DNA of 64,000 bases from Sphingomonadales bacterium Ga0077531 (GTDB lineage: Bacteria; Pseudomonadota; Alphaproteobacteria; Sphingomonadales; Sphingomonadaceae), in assembly GCA_001464915.1 (NCBI GenBank), contig LNED01000041.1, positions 38,800 through 102,799 of the forward strand. Reading direction: 5' to 3'. Position 1 is the first letter of the stretch. Every line of letters starts with the position of its first letter. The position numbers and the translations under genes are program-made. Below are positions 63,922-64,000 of the stretch, piece after piece. The notes beneath the pieces were generated by a model. It was given only the letters and a program-made list of their open reading frames with translations, did no database searches and was not told where the DNA came from.

Positions 63922-64000
63922 CTAGCGCGATCTAGGCTGGGGCAAATTCGCCTTGAGCCAGGCCTGAACACGCGGATGCGCGACGCGGACATAACGGCTC
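63922..64000 (-). CDS. Possible C-terminal end of a CDS running off the window
   Basis: A minus-strand frame open from the window edge gives 25 residues that read SRYVRVAHPRVQAWLKANL and end LPQPRSR before TAG at 63922-63924. The residue mix is protein-like and might be the tail of a recombinase or another enzyme, but nothing identifies the family and the next window is needed to call it. Confidence 0.3.
   Translation of the reverse strand, partial: SRYVRVAHPRVQAWLKANLPQPRSR

Overview
The window looks like a high-GC alphaproteobacterial chromosome, most likely a sphingomonad of the Erythrobacteraceae type. This is inferred from the EcfG/NepR/PhyR general stress response, class I PHA synthase with phasin, the RuvA/RuvB and LptF/LptG sequences, a VPAP-type (PEP-CTERM-like) sorting signal, an alphaproteobacterial tRNA-Gln(CTG) and the codon use. 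It is mostly core chromosome with dense, often ATGA-overlapping genes. No transposase, CRISPR array or rRNA was seen.

Layout. 1-4.8 kb: peroxide defence (katG, ahpF, ahpC) on the minus strand. 5-9.5 kb: an epimerase, aroC, and a ruvA-DsrE-small membrane protein-ruvB operon. 9.7-14.3 kb: a serine-repeat surface protein with a C-terminal sorting signal, a rhodanese lipoprotein and aconitase. 14.4-25.6 kb: a DMT transporter, two L,D-transpeptidases, a flavoprotein, a histone-deacetylase-like amidohydrolase, mntP, a thioredoxin-like lipoprotein, ispG, an esterase, an SDR and a GNAT enzyme. 25.7-35.2 kb: an isoaspartyl peptidase, an intergenic inverted repeat, and a tightly coupled operon DUF4129-DUF4350-MoxR-DUF58-SpoIIM-RDD that ends in a complete class A beta-lactamase; pheA lies upstream. 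35.3-44.4 kb: membrane cytochrome c, rlmE, ppx, tRNA-Gln, a LOG protein, thiD, a DUF1272 protein, glmM, a cation symporter and sodB.

44.4-48.3 kb holds the general stress response locus: nepR-ecfG, a CHASE/HRVKN histidine kinase and phyR. By eye I find EcfG-type promoters (GGAAC-N16-CGTT or one mismatch) back to back between nepR and the kinase gene, upstream of phyR, and upstream of a candidate small RNA of about 90 nt with a C-rich loop and a strong intrinsic terminator at about 48225-48315. That RNA resembles what I recall of Caulobacter GsrN and is the most interesting object in the window.

48.3-63.5 kb: a GNAT-like protein, a fatty acid desaturase, a GNAT enzyme, lptG-lptF, a DUF427 protein with clpS, a lysine/alanine-rich phasin with PhaR-like operators, phaC, an aminotransferase, a small cluster containing a membrane-tethered LuxR-type HTH protein, a RadC-like protease-fold protein and a winged-helix protein, then a crotonase, a thioesterase and tRNA-Cys. 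The last 450 bases after tRNA-Cys are AT-richer, contain strong inverted repeats and may be the edge of a variable region.
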